A stretch of DNA of 64,000 nucleotides from Vallitalea guaymasensis (GTDB lineage Bacteria; Bacillota; Clostridia; Lachnospirales; Vallitaleaceae). The notes below the pieces were generated by a model. It did no database searches. It was not told the origin of the DNA and saw only the letters and a list, made by a program, of their open reading frames with translations. Below are positions 24,786 through 33,903 of the stretch, in pieces (the stretch's first letter is position 1; each line of letters begins with the position of its first letter). Made by a program: the position numbers and the translations under genes. Where the stretch lies: assembly GCF_018141425.1 (NCBI RefSeq), contig NZ_CP058561.1:4340001-4404000 (forward strand). The letters run 5' to 3'.

Positions 24786-26819
24786 ATGTTAAGTAATTCA
24801 GAAGTATACAATATGATGGATATCAAATTGGATTTTAGAGAAGGTCTACCAGAATATTCAAAGTTCCAAGATGGAATAAGAAGAGCACCTAAGAGAGAGT
24901 TTACATTGACACAGGAAGAAACAGAATTAGCACTTAAAAATGCGCTAAGATATATCCCAGAAGAATATCATGAAGAGCTTGTACCAGAGTTCCTAGAAGA
25001 ATTATTGACCAAAGGACGTATATATGGTTATAGATTTCGACCAGAAGGTAAAATAGTGGGAAAACCTATTGATGAATACGAAGGGAAATGTATAGAAGGT
25101 AGAGCTTTCCAAGTCATGATAGATAATAATCTGGATTTTGATATAGCTCTATATCCATATGAATTAGTGACTTATGGGGAATCAGGCAGTGTATTTCAGA
25201 ATTGGATGCAATACAGGCTGATAAAAAAATATCTGAAAGAGTTAACTACAGACCAAACATTGGTCATAGTATCAGGTCATCCTCTAGGATTCTTCCATTC
25301 AAGAGAAGATGCACCAAGAGTTATGATAACCAACGGTCTTATGGTGGGAGCTTTTGACGATTATGAGAACTTCAATCGAGCAGCTGCACTAGGAGTTGCT
25401 AATTATGGACAGATGACTGCTGGTGGTTGGATGTATATTGGACCTCAAGGAATAGTTCATGGAACATATAGCACATTGCTTAATGCAGGAAGATTAAAAC
25501 TTGATATTGGAGAAGATGATGACCTATCAGGCAAGTTATTCGTTTCTTCCGGACTTGGCGGGATGAGTGGAGCACAAGGAAAAGCAATTAAAATATCAGG
25601 CGGTATTGGTATCATTGCTGAAGTAGATTATTCAAGAATAAAGACAAGATACGACCAAGGTTGGATAAATGAGATTACCAATACACCAAAAGAGGCTTTT
25701 TCTCTAGCAAAAGAATGTATAGCCGATAATAAGTCATATGCCATAGCATACCACGGTAATATTGTTGACTTGCTGCAATATGCAGTAGATGAAGATATAC
25801 ATATAGATTTGTTATCAGATCAAACATCTTGCCACGAAGCATATAACGGTGGATACTGCCCACAGGGAATTACTTTTGAAGAAAGAACCAAGATGTTAGC
25901 GACTGATAAAGAAAGCTTTAAAAGCTTGGTTGATAAAACTCTTAAGAATCATTATGAAGTCATTAAGAAACTTGTATCAAAAGGAACTTATTTCTTTGAT
26001 TACGGTAATTCTTTTATGAAAGCTATTTATGATTCTGGTATCAAGGAAATTTCTAAAAATGGTAGAAATGATAAAGATGGATTTATATGGCCTTCATATG
26101 TAGAAGATATCTTAGGACCTGGGCTTTTTGATTATGGATATGGACCTTTTAGATGGGTTTGCTTAAGTGGTAAAGAAGAAGATTTAATCAAGACTGATAA
26201 AGCTGCCATGGATTGTATAGATCCTTCAAGGAGATATCAAGACAAGGATAATTATGTTTGGATAAAGGATGCACAGAAGAATAAATTAGTTGTTGGTACT
26301 CAGGCAAGAATATTATATCAAGACGCTTTTGGAAGATTGAAGATAGCTCTAAGATTCAATGAAATGGTTAGAAAAGGGCAAGTAGGTCCTATTATGCTAG
26401 GTCGTGACCATCATGATACAGGAGGAACCGATTCTCCATTTAGAGAAACTTCCAATATCAAGGATGGCAGTAATATAATGGCTGACTTGTCTACTCATAT
26501 ATTCGCTGGAAACAGTGCTAGAGGCATGAGCTTGGTTACTCTACATAATGGCGGCGGAGTAGGAATCAGTAAATCAATCAACGGTGGATTCGGAATGGTT
26601 CTTGATGGTAGCAGAAGAGTGGATGAAATCCTTAAGAACGCTATCCTATGGGATGTTATGGGAGGTGTAGCAAGAAGAGCTTGGGCAAGATGTGAAAATG
26701 CAATAGAGACTTCTGCAGGGTACAACGATATGATGAACGGACTTGACCATATTACACTACCTTTTATAGCTGATGATGAAATGATTTCCAAGGAAGTCAA
26801 AAAAGTTTACGGTAAATAG
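24786..26819 (+). CDS. hutU: Urocanate hydratase
   Basis: A 677-residue urocanase, the longer form common in anaerobes compared with about 550 residues in Bacillus or Pseudomonas. It hydrates urocanate to imidazolone propionate using a tightly bound NAD. Recognisable blocks are LVIVSGHPLGFFHS, MTAGGWMYIGPQGIVHGT, SSGLGGMSGAQGKA, SDQTSCHEAYNGGYCPQG and RDHHDTGGTDSPFRET. The ATG follows GGGGATGG. It is the second step in the operon, and ftcD starts 13 bases after its stop. Confidence 0.95.
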   Translation: MLSNSEVYNMMDIKLDFREGLPEYSKFQDGIRRAPKREFTLTQEETELALKNALRYIPEEYHEELVPEFLEELLTKGRIYGYRFRPEGKIVGKPIDEYEGKCIEGRAFQVMIDNNLDFDIALYPYELVTYGESGSVFQNWMQYRLIKKYLKELTTDQTLVIVSGHPLGFFHSREDAPRVMITNGLMVGAFDDYENFNRAAALGVANYGQMTAGGWMYIGPQGIVHGTYSTLLNAGRLKLDIGEDDDLSGKLFVSSGLGGMSGAQGKAIKISGGIGIIAEVDYSRIKTRYDQGWINEITNTPKEAFSLAKECIADNKSYAIAYHGNIVDLLQYAVDEDIHIDLLSDQTSCHEAYNGGYCPQGITFEERTKMLATDKESFKSLVDKTLKNHYEVIKKLVSKGTYFFDYGNSFMKAIYDSGIKEISKNGRNDKDGFIWPSYVEDILGPGLFDYGYGPFRWVCLSGKEEDLIKTDKAAMDCIDPSRRYQDKDNYVWIKDAQKNKLVVGTQARILYQDAFGRLKIALRFNEMVRKGQVGPIMLGRDHHDTGGTDSPFRETSNIKDGSNIMADLSTHIFAGNSARGMSLVTLHNGGGVGISKSINGGFGMVLDGSRRVDEILKNAILWDVMGGVARRAWARCENAIETSAGYNDMMNGLDHITLPFIADDEMISKEVKKVYGK

Positions 26820-26832
26820 GGAGGAGAAAATC

Positions 26833-27732
26833 ATGCAAAACAAAATTGTAGAATGTGTACCTAATTTTAGTGAAGGAAGAGACCTTGATAAGATTGAAAA
26901 AATAGTTGAACCATTGCGCGGTAAAAAAGATGTGAAATTGTTGAACTATGAAGCCGATAAAGATTATAACAGAGTTGTAGTTACAGTAATGGGAGAACCT
27001 GAAGCTGTTAAGAATGCAGTAATTGAAGCTATTGGAGTAGCTACAAAGCTTATTGATCTCAATAAGCATGAAGGACAGCATTCTAGAATGGGTGCTACGG
27101 ATGTAGTTCCATTCATACCAATAAAAAATATGACAACAGAAGAATGTGTAAAACTTGCTAATGAAACAGGAAAAGAAATAGCTGATAAATATGGTATACC
27201 TGTGTTTTTATATGAAGATGCTGCTAATTCTCCAAGCAGAACCAATCTAGCTAAAATCAGAAAAGGACAGTTTGAAGGAATGAAAGACAAGATTAAGCAG
27301 GAAGAATGGAAACCTGATTTTGGTGAAGCAAAAATCCATGAAACTGCTGGAGCGATAGCAGTAGGTGCTAGAATGCCTTTAGTAGCTTATAACATTGATT
27401 TAGACACTCAGGACGTGGAAATAGCTAATAAGATATCCAGATGCATTAGACATTCTAGCGGAGGATTTCGATATATTAAAGCAGGTGGTGTCAAAGTCGA
27501 AGAAAGAGGTATAACTCAAGTTACAATGAATATCACTAATTATACTAAGACATCCATCTATCGTGTGTTTGAAACAGTTAAGATGGAAGCAAAAAGATAT
27601 GGTGTGAATGTTTTAGGTAGTGAAATAGTTGGGTTGGTTCCTATGGAAGCTTTAGTTGATTCAGCGGCATATTATCTAGGTCTGTATGGATTTTCAATGG
27701 ATAAAGTCATAGAAACAAATCTGATGGAGTAA
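26833..27732 (+). CDS. ftcD: Glutamate formimidoyltransferase
   Basis: A 299-residue protein corresponding to the formiminotransferase half of the bifunctional animal enzyme. It transfers the formimino group of N-formiminoglutamate to tetrahydrofolate, releasing glutamate. Diagnostic blocks are IVECVPNFSEGRD at the N-terminus, HEGQHSRMGATDVVPFIP, YEDAANSPSRTNL and the VSMNITNY-like VTMNITNYTKT. The partner cyclodeaminase is a separate gene (fchA) at the operon end. The ribosome binding site is GGGAGGAG. Confidence 0.95.
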   Translation: MQNKIVECVPNFSEGRDLDKIEKIVEPLRGKKDVKLLNYEADKDYNRVVVTVMGEPEAVKNAVIEAIGVATKLIDLNKHEGQHSRMGATDVVPFIPIKNMTTEECVKLANETGKEIADKYGIPVFLYEDAANSPSRTNLAKIRKGQFEGMKDKIKQEEWKPDFGEAKIHETAGAIAVGARMPLVAYNIDLDTQDVEIANKISRCIRHSSGGFRYIKAGGVKVEERGITQVTMNITNYTKTSIYRVFETVKMEAKRYGVNVLGSEIVGLVPMEALVDSAAYYLGLYGFSMDKVIETNLME

Positions 27733-27792
27733 TCAATTTTATAACATGTTCCTAGTAACCTTGATTAATAATTAGTAAAGGGTGAAAATAGT

Positions 27793-29046
27793 ATGAAAAG
27801 AACGATTATTAAAAATGCCAGCCAACTAGTAACATGCAGTGGATTCAAGGCTAAAAAAGGTAAAGAAATGAATGATCTAGGTATAATAGAAAACGGTGCT
27901 GTTGTTATTGAGGAAGGTATCATAAAATGGGTTGGTAAGACACCAGATATTCCTAGACAATTCGAAAAGGTTGCTGAAGTCATTGATGCAACTAATAAAA
28001 CTGTTCTTCCTGGATTTATAGATTCTCACACTCATTTTGTATTTGGAGGCTATCGAGAAGAAGAATATTCTTGGAGATTAAAAGGCGACGACTACATGGA
28101 AATAATGCAAAAGGGTGGTGGGATAGTAAATAGTGTAAGACAGACGAAAGAGGCTTCAAAAGATTATCTGATAAGGATAGGAATGAAAAGATTAGATTCC
28201 ATGCTTTCGTTTGGTGTAACCACTGTTGAAGGTAAAAGTGGTTATGGTTTGGATTATGATACAGAGATTAAACAGTTGGAAGTAATGAAAAAACTTGATA
28301 TCAGACATAAAATTGATGTAGTCCCTACATTTTTAGGAGCTCATGCTGTACCAAAGGATTACAAAGGCAGAGAAGATAAATTTATAGATCTTATGATTAA
28401 CGAAGTATTACCTCATGTAGTGGATAAAGACTTAGCAGAATTCTGTGATGTTTTTTGTGAAAAAGGAGTTTTTTCATTAGAACAATCAGAGAGAATGCTG
28501 TCAGCGGCTAAGGAAAAAGGATTGAAATTGAAAATCCATGCTGATGAGATAGTTCAGTTAGGCGGAGCAGATCTTGCTGCCAAGTTAGGTGCTGTTTCAG
28601 CAGATCATTTACTGATGGCATCTGATGAAGGAATAAGAGAAATGGCTAAGAACGACGTAGTAGCCACCCTTCTTCCTGGTACTGCATTTAGTTTAAGAGA
28701 AAATTTTGCAAGAGCAAGATACATGATTGATAATGACTTGGCTGTAGCCTTGGCTACTGATTTTAACCCAGGCAGCTGTTTTACAGAATCTATTCCATTG
28801 ATAATTGCTCTGGCAACTCTATATATGAAAATGTCCATAGAAGAGACTATAACTGCTCTTACAATCAATGGCGCAGCAGCTCTTGATAAAGCAGATAATA
28901 TAGGAAGTATTGATGTGGGTAAAAAAGGTGATGTTGTAATACATGAATATCCTTCTTATAAGTTTATTCCATACCATATAGGGGTCAGTACAGCAGAAAA
29001 AGTTATTAAAGATGGACAGATGGTCTATTATAAATACGAACAATAG
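27793..29046 (+). CDS. hutI: Imidazolonepropionase
   Basis: A 417-residue amidohydrolase-superfamily enzyme that opens imidazolone propionate to N-formiminoglutamate. Metal-binding motifs are present: FIDSHTHFVFGG near residue 75, then GAHAVP, KIHADEIVQLGG, SADHLL and ATDFNPGSC. Length is normal. It lies between ftcD and fchA, and its product is the FtcD substrate; the gene order is not the reaction order. The ATG is preceded by AAAGGGTG. Confidence 0.95.
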   Translation: MKRTIIKNASQLVTCSGFKAKKGKEMNDLGIIENGAVVIEEGIIKWVGKTPDIPRQFEKVAEVIDATNKTVLPGFIDSHTHFVFGGYREEEYSWRLKGDDYMEIMQKGGGIVNSVRQTKEASKDYLIRIGMKRLDSMLSFGVTTVEGKSGYGLDYDTEIKQLEVMKKLDIRHKIDVVPTFLGAHAVPKDYKGREDKFIDLMINEVLPHVVDKDLAEFCDVFCEKGVFSLEQSERMLSAAKEKGLKLKIHADEIVQLGGADLAAKLGAVSADHLLMASDEGIREMAKNDVVATLLPGTAFSLRENFARARYMIDNDLAVALATDFNPGSCFTESIPLIIALATLYMKMSIEETITALTINGAAALDKADNIGSIDVGKKGDVVIHEYPSYKFIPYHIGVSTAEKVIKDGQMVYYKYEQ

Positions 29047-29086
29047 ATATTCTAGGAGTCATATATAATAAAGGGAGGTTAATAAA

Positions 29087-29704
29087 ATGTTGATAGATAA
29101 AAGTGTCTCTCAGTTCTTGGATGCAACAGCATCTAACGATCCAGTTCCAGGCGGAGGGTCAATAGCTGCCAGTAGTGGTGCAACAGCTGCAGCTTTGGTG
29201 GAAATGGTAGCCAATTTAACTATTGGTAAGAAAAAATATGAAGATGTCAATGATGAGATGAAAGAAATATCTAAAAAAGCTAATGATCTACGACAGCAGT
29301 TATTAAAATATATAGATATCGATTCAGAGGCATTCAATAGAGTTATGAATGCTTATAAGCTGCCAAAAGATACAGAGGAACAAAAAATCGTAAGAAAAAT
29401 GACAATACAAAATGCTATGAAATATGCTGCATCTGTTCCGCTGGAAGTTGCAAAAAAATCTTATGATATTATGGAGCTGTCCATGAGAGTTGTAGAAAGT
29501 GGAAATAAAAATGCCGTAACTGATGGTGCTGTGTCAGCAATGATGGCTAGGACAGCTGTATTATCAGCTATATACAATGTAAAGATAAATCTTTCATCCA
29601 TAAAAGATAATATCTATGTTGAAAAAGTTGATAGTGAAGTAAGTTGGCTGGAAATGAATGTAAACAGTAAAGAGAAAGAAATATTAGGTAAAGTAGAATT
29701 GTAG
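29087..29704 (+). CDS. fchA: Formimidotetrahydrofolate cyclodeaminase
   Basis: A 205-residue helical protein. It converts 5-formimino-THF to 5,10-methenyl-THF and ammonia, completing histidine catabolism. The PVPGGGSIAASSGATAAALVEMVANLT segment at residues 16-42 is the family signature. It starts with GGGAGG about 8 bases upstream and is the last gene of the operon. A long inverted repeat follows, which may serve as terminator. Confidence 0.93.
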   Translation: MLIDKSVSQFLDATASNDPVPGGGSIAASSGATAAALVEMVANLTIGKKKYEDVNDEMKEISKKANDLRQQLLKYIDIDSEAFNRVMNAYKLPKDTEEQKIVRKMTIQNAMKYAASVPLEVAKKSYDIMELSMRVVESGNKNAVTDGAVSAMMARTAVLSAIYNVKINLSSIKDNIYVEKVDSEVSWLEMNVNSKEKEILGKVEL

Positions 29705-29736
29705 GATTACATAATTACATAGTTTCAGAGTCTATT

Positions 29737-29836
29737 AGGAGAATACTAATATAAATTAGCTTTTTGTTGGAATATTTTTGACAACATATTATTTTATTTC
29801 AGAGTTCATTTGGCTAATTTGTATATGTATTCTCCT
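29737..29836. repeat. Long inverted repeat after the hut operon
   Basis: A 24-base arm (29737-29760) and its near-perfect reverse complement (29813-29836, two mismatches) flank a 52-base centre. The sequence TTTCAGAGT occurs just before the left arm and again just inside the right arm. The structure would make a very stable hairpin ending the hut transcript, but the arms are longer than in a normal terminator and the T tract is poor. It may be a small mobile hairpin element. No gene is seen from here to 30090. Confidence 0.6.
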
Positions 29837-30090
29837 ATTATTTATATTCTAATATGCTTTATGGTAAATATTAATAAAATTCTATGTATAATATGAATTA
29901 TTTTTCGTGGTTTTTCAAAAAATACTCCTTGGAATATATAAATCATGTACAGAATTACATTTGCATAAAATATGTAATAATTATATAATGATAGTATTGA
30001 TTTACATATTTTGGCTAAAGGCATGACATTGTGCCAATAAATAAATAAAATGACTTAATCTTGACTGTTGATTCTGCTGGGGGTATAAGA

Positions 30091-32013
30091 ATGCGAACAT
30101 TTCTAAGAGTAAAACCGTTATCCTATATAAGAGAAATTATATTTTTATTTATGATAATTATATCGTTATCCATAACCCTTTTCATTATTACCATGTCATA
30201 TAATAAATTTGAATCCGATAGTAAAAAAATAAGAGAACAATATTATTCCCATCATAAAAAGGTTATCAAGAGTGAAGTTGATAATATATGTCAATATATG
30301 GATTATTACATAAACAAATCAGAAGAAACATATAAAGATAATATTAAGCAGCAGGTATATACACTGTACGATATTATCAACAATCATTGTAGAACCAACA
30401 ATCTCAAATCTAAACAGGAAATAAAAAAAGAAGTATTAGACATTCTTAATAGAGTAACTCCAAGACCATTAACAAACTATTTTGCAATAGAATTGGATGA
30501 AGGGAAAATAATAGTACCAACAAAAGGATCAGATAAAACTACATTTGGTACATTAGAATTAATAGAATATAAAGAGATCGAGGGGATTGTTGATCTAGTA
30601 AAAAAAGAAGGAGAATCATATGCTAGTCTAGATGGTTCTATACTAGAACAAAAGGGTGATGAAAATCAGAGTGAACTATCCTTCATCAAATATTTTGAAC
30701 CTTTGAATATGCTAATAGGTTCAGGTATTAATGTTAAGGATTTAGAGAGTGAAGTAAAAGAAGAACTGCTGGATACAATTGAAGATATCAAATATGATAC
30801 AGACGGATACTTTTATGTAACAGATTACGATGGAACTGCTCTAGCTTTTTCTGATAAGAGTTATATTGGAAAAGACATTACTCTGATAAAAGATATCAAA
30901 GGTACAAATGTCTATCAAGAAATAATTGATAGGGTAAACGAAAAAGGCGAAGGTTATTTTGAATATTTTTGGACTAAGCCTTTCTCAGAAGGTGTATTTT
31001 CTAAGCTTTCATATTTTAAATCATATGAGAAGTGGGAATGGATTATTGGAACAGGTGTCTATAAAGATAATATTGAAGCCAATGTGCTAGCTATTGAAGT
31101 TGATCTTAAAAAAGAAATGAGAGATAATTTATTAAGTGTACTTTTAGTTATTGGTTTATTGGTATTCATGTTGCTATTGTTTCAATTCTACTCTACTATA
31201 ACAGAATTATCAGTGGATGGAATCCTAATAATCAATTCAGGTGGGCAAGTACTGGATATCAATAAAAAAGGGCTTGAATTAATAGGGATAACTCGTAAAG
31301 AAGTAAATGATACCAATATTTTTCAAATGTTCAGAGATAACATAATATCAAAACTGGATAATAGGAAACATGTCTATATTGATAGTGTATTAGAAAATAA
31401 AAAAGGTAAAAAAATTCCTGTTGAAATACATATAAAGTTAACTAAAATAAGGAGAAGAGAGTATTATATAGCTTATCTAAGAGATTTGACTAAAAGAATA
31501 AACTATGAAAAGAAACTGGAAAAGTTAGCTCTTGTAGATGAGCTGACAGGAGTTTATAATAGAAGATTTTTGATTAGTCAGATTAAATCAGATGTAAACA
31601 ATCACAGAAAAAAAGATAAACCAATTTCACTGGCAATGATTGACGTGGACTTGTTCAAATCAATCAATGATACATATGGTCATACATATGGAGATGAAAT
31701 ATTAAAATATTTTGCAGATACCTTCAAACAGAATATAAGAGATATGGATTATATTGGAAGATATGGGGGAGAAGAATTTATTATAATATTTCCAGAAACT
31801 GATAAAGACTCAGCTTATGCAAGTTTAGATAGAATAAAAAATATTATAAAAAATCACTCATTTAAAGAAAAAGAGTTGAAATTAACTTTTAGTGCTGGTA
31901 TAGTAGAAATTGATACAAATAACAGTCAATTGAATATAGCTGAATATATTAAAAAAGTTGACCGTCTATTGTATAAGGCAAAGGGAAATGGTAGAGATAG
32001 AATTGAAATATAG
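30091..32013 (+). CDS. Membrane diguanylate cyclase with Cache-type sensor, PAS and GGDEF
   Basis: A 640-residue protein. Membrane helices at about residues 12-34 and 350-375 bracket an extracellular Cache-type sensor domain with TDGYFYVTDYDGTALAF and YFKSYEKWEWIIGTGVY. A PAS domain (DGILIINSGGQVLDINKKGLELIG) follows, and the C-terminal GGDEF domain has active-site GGEEF in RYGGEEFIIIF. RDMD five residues upstream matches the RxxD inhibitory site, so product feedback is likely. It should make cyclic di-GMP in response to an external ligand. The ATG at 30091 follows GCTGGGGG; an upstream TTG at 30061 is less likely. Confidence 0.92.
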   Translation: MRTFLRVKPLSYIREIIFLFMIIISLSITLFIITMSYNKFESDSKKIREQYYSHHKKVIKSEVDNICQYMDYYINKSEETYKDNIKQQVYTLYDIINNHCRTNNLKSKQEIKKEVLDILNRVTPRPLTNYFAIELDEGKIIVPTKGSDKTTFGTLELIEYKEIEGIVDLVKKEGESYASLDGSILEQKGDENQSELSFIKYFEPLNMLIGSGINVKDLESEVKEELLDTIEDIKYDTDGYFYVTDYDGTALAFSDKSYIGKDITLIKDIKGTNVYQEIIDRVNEKGEGYFEYFWTKPFSEGVFSKLSYFKSYEKWEWIIGTGVYKDNIEANVLAIEVDLKKEMRDNLLSVLLVIGLLVFMLLLFQFYSTITELSVDGILIINSGGQVLDINKKGLELIGITRKEVNDTNIFQMFRDNIISKLDNRKHVYIDSVLENKKGKKIPVEIHIKLTKIRRREYYIAYLRDLTKRINYEKKLEKLALVDELTGVYNRRFLISQIKSDVNNHRKKDKPISLAMIDVDLFKSINDTYGHTYGDEILKYFADTFKQNIRDMDYIGRYGGEEFIIIFPETDKDSAYASLDRIKNIIKNHSFKEKELKLTFSAGIVEIDTNNSQLNIAEYIKKVDRLLYKAKGNGRDRIEI

Positions 32014-32091
32014 ATAAACATATTTCAAAGACATTTACTTAATAATAGTGATTTGAAATATGTGACAAATTATACGAAAAGGAGAGATTCA

Positions 32092-32511
32092 ATGGAGTTT
32101 AAAAAATTTGGAAGCAAGTATGTGGTAAGGTTTGATAAAGGCGAAGAAATCATAGCTACACTAACTGATCTATGTAAAAAAGAAAATATCAAGTTAGGTT
32201 CAGTAAGTGCTATAGGAGCAACTAATGAAGTAGAATTAGGTATATTAAATACTACAGATAAATCATACAATTCCTATATCCTTAAGGGAGATCATGAAAT
32301 AGCAAATCTTATAGGTAATATATCTACTATGAATGGTGAAGTATATCTACACTTACATATTAATGTAGCTAATGATAATAAGGAGATATTTGGTGGACAT
32401 CTTAACTCAGCAATGGTATCTGCAACTTGTGAAATGATTATTGATGTCATTGATGGTGAAATAGATAGAGAATTCAGTGAAGAGATAGGATTGAATTTGT
32501 TCAAATTCTAG
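32092..32511 (+). CDS. PPC-domain (DUF296) protein
   Basis: A 139-residue single-domain protein of the PPC/DUF296 family. The family core is visible: GEEIIATLTDLCKKENI, then GSVSAIGATNEVELGI and EVYLHLHINVANDNKEIFGGHLNSAMVSATCEM, with conserved His residues likely binding metal. Bacterial members form trimers and their role is not settled; the DNA-binding label derives from plant AT-hook relatives. The start at 32092 follows AAGGAGAG; the longer open frame from 32053 lacks a site. It lies about 80 bases after the cyclase gene and may be cotranscribed. Confidence 0.85.
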   Translation: MEFKKFGSKYVVRFDKGEEIIATLTDLCKKENIKLGSVSAIGATNEVELGILNTTDKSYNSYILKGDHEIANLIGNISTMNGEVYLHLHINVANDNKEIFGGHLNSAMVSATCEMIIDVIDGEIDREFSEEIGLNLFKF

Positions 32512-32517
32512 TATAGT

Positions 32518-32541
32518 CAGGGCTATCATATGATAGTCCTG
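32518..32541. repeat. 24-bp palindrome between PPC gene and LacI gene
   Basis: Two 12-base arms (32518-32529 and 32530-32541) are complementary with a single G-U and no spacer. There is no T tract. It may be a dimeric regulator site or a weak transcription stop. Confidence 0.45.
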
Positions 32542-32591
32542 CTAATTGAACTTATTCAGCAATAAACATCCAAATTTTTTAAGTATTACTG

Positions 32592-32641
32592 GTTTAACGG
32601 TAAACAAATTGCTTGACATATGTAACGTTTAGCTGTACTAT
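32592..32641 (+). promoter_or_regulatory. Promoter with operator-like sequences for the LacI gene
   Basis: TTGACA (32613-32618), a 17-bp spacer and TACTAT (32636-32641). The spacer contains GTAACGTTTA, and TTTAACGGTAAAC lies just upstream; both resemble LacI-family half sites with a central CG. This suggests autoregulation by the encoded repressor. Confidence 0.65.
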
Positions 32642-32679
32642 TACTATCATATATATAAATGAATGAAGGGGTAAAATAT

Positions 32680-33690
32680 ATGACTATAAAAGATATTGCT
32701 AATGCTGTAGGAGTTACTCCTACTACAGTTTCCAATGTTATTAATGGAAATTATCATAAAGTTTCACAGAAAACTATTGATAAAGTTCAAAAAGTAATAA
32801 AAGAATCAGGATATGTTCCTAATAAAAATGCTAGAGCCCTTGCAAATAATTCATCAAAAATAATCGGAGTAATATTTCCAAAAACAACGGAAGGATTTAT
32901 GCAAGACCCTTTTCACTCTCAAATATTAACAGGTATTGAGAAGATTGTTGGTGCTAAGAAATATGATCTCATGATTAAATCAATAGATAATTACGAAGAA
33001 ATCTATGAATTGATGAGAAATTGGAGTGTTGATGGTTTTATAATACTTAGTCTTATAGGGTATCAACTTCCACAGCTGGAAAAGTTCAAAAATGTTCCTG
33101 CAGTTTTTATTGATACCTATTATGAAGAACTTAAATACATAAATATAGGTTCTGAAGATTATCAAGGTGAATTCAAAGCTGCTAACTATCTGTTAGAAAT
33201 GGGACATGAATCAATAGGTTTTATATCTTATCATATAGATTATCCAAGTGTTATTAGTATGAGACTTAATGGATTCAAGGACGCTATTGAAAGTAAAGGA
33301 TTGCCTTTTGACTGTTCAGAGAACGTATTAGAAATAGTCGGGTTTGACCCTATCGGTAAAGACTGCGAAAATAAGATACTTGATTTTGTTAAGGATAAAA
33401 CTGGTATCTGTATTAGTGCCGATATATTAGCCATTGAAATTATGGAACTATTAAGAAGTAAAGGTTATAGAATACCAGAAGATATATCCATAATTGGATT
33501 TGATAATGTTTATTTATCCAGACTTGTAAATCCAAAGCTTACAACTATCAATCAGGATATCATTGCAAAAGGGAAAATAGCTGCTGAGAACTTGATTAAT
33601 ATGATAGAGAAAAATAATAAAGAGAAACCAAATATTAAAATTCCAACAAATCTTATAATTAGAGATTCTGTTAAAAAAATAAATGATTAA
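32680..33690 (+). CDS. LacI-family transcriptional regulator
   Basis: A 336-residue repressor. The N-terminal helix-turn-helix begins TIKDIANAVGVTPTTVSNVINGN, followed by the hinge helix NARALANNSS and a sugar-binding-protein-like core ending GFDNVYLSRLVNPKLTTI. The start at 32680 follows GAAGGGG; an upstream ATG at 32659 overlaps that site. It stands alone between its own promoter and a terminator, next to a two-component/CUT2 importer region that it may control. Ligand unknown. Confidence 0.92.
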   Translation: MTIKDIANAVGVTPTTVSNVINGNYHKVSQKTIDKVQKVIKESGYVPNKNARALANNSSKIIGVIFPKTTEGFMQDPFHSQILTGIEKIVGAKKYDLMIKSIDNYEEIYELMRNWSVDGFIILSLIGYQLPQLEKFKNVPAVFIDTYYEELKYINIGSEDYQGEFKAANYLLEMGHESIGFISYHIDYPSVISMRLNGFKDAIESKGLPFDCSENVLEIVGFDPIGKDCENKILDFVKDKTGICISADILAIEIMELLRSKGYRIPEDISIIGFDNVYLSRLVNPKLTTINQDIIAKGKIAAENLINMIEKNNKEKPNIKIPTNLIIRDSVKKIND

Positions 33691-33718
33691 GTAAGTTGTA
33701 TAGTAGGTTTAATAGTAA

Positions 33719-33760
33719 ATGTGCCTTAAAATAAATTTTTTAAGGTGCATTTTTATTTTT
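33719..33760 (+). terminator. Intrinsic terminator
   Basis: Bases from 33719 (ATGTGCCTTAAA) pair with TTTAAGGTGCAT ending at about 33750 (two G-U), followed by TTTTATTTTT. Confidence 0.85.
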
Positions 33761-33903
33761 ACCTTAACCTAAATAACCCATTTGAAAAATCTTTGTTCTC
33801 GTGGTATTATTTTGTATATATAACCAAACCAAAGATGAAAAAAGAATAAACAAATAGTATAATTATTAAGGTAAATACAAATATATATCTTAGGAGGAGA
33901 GGT

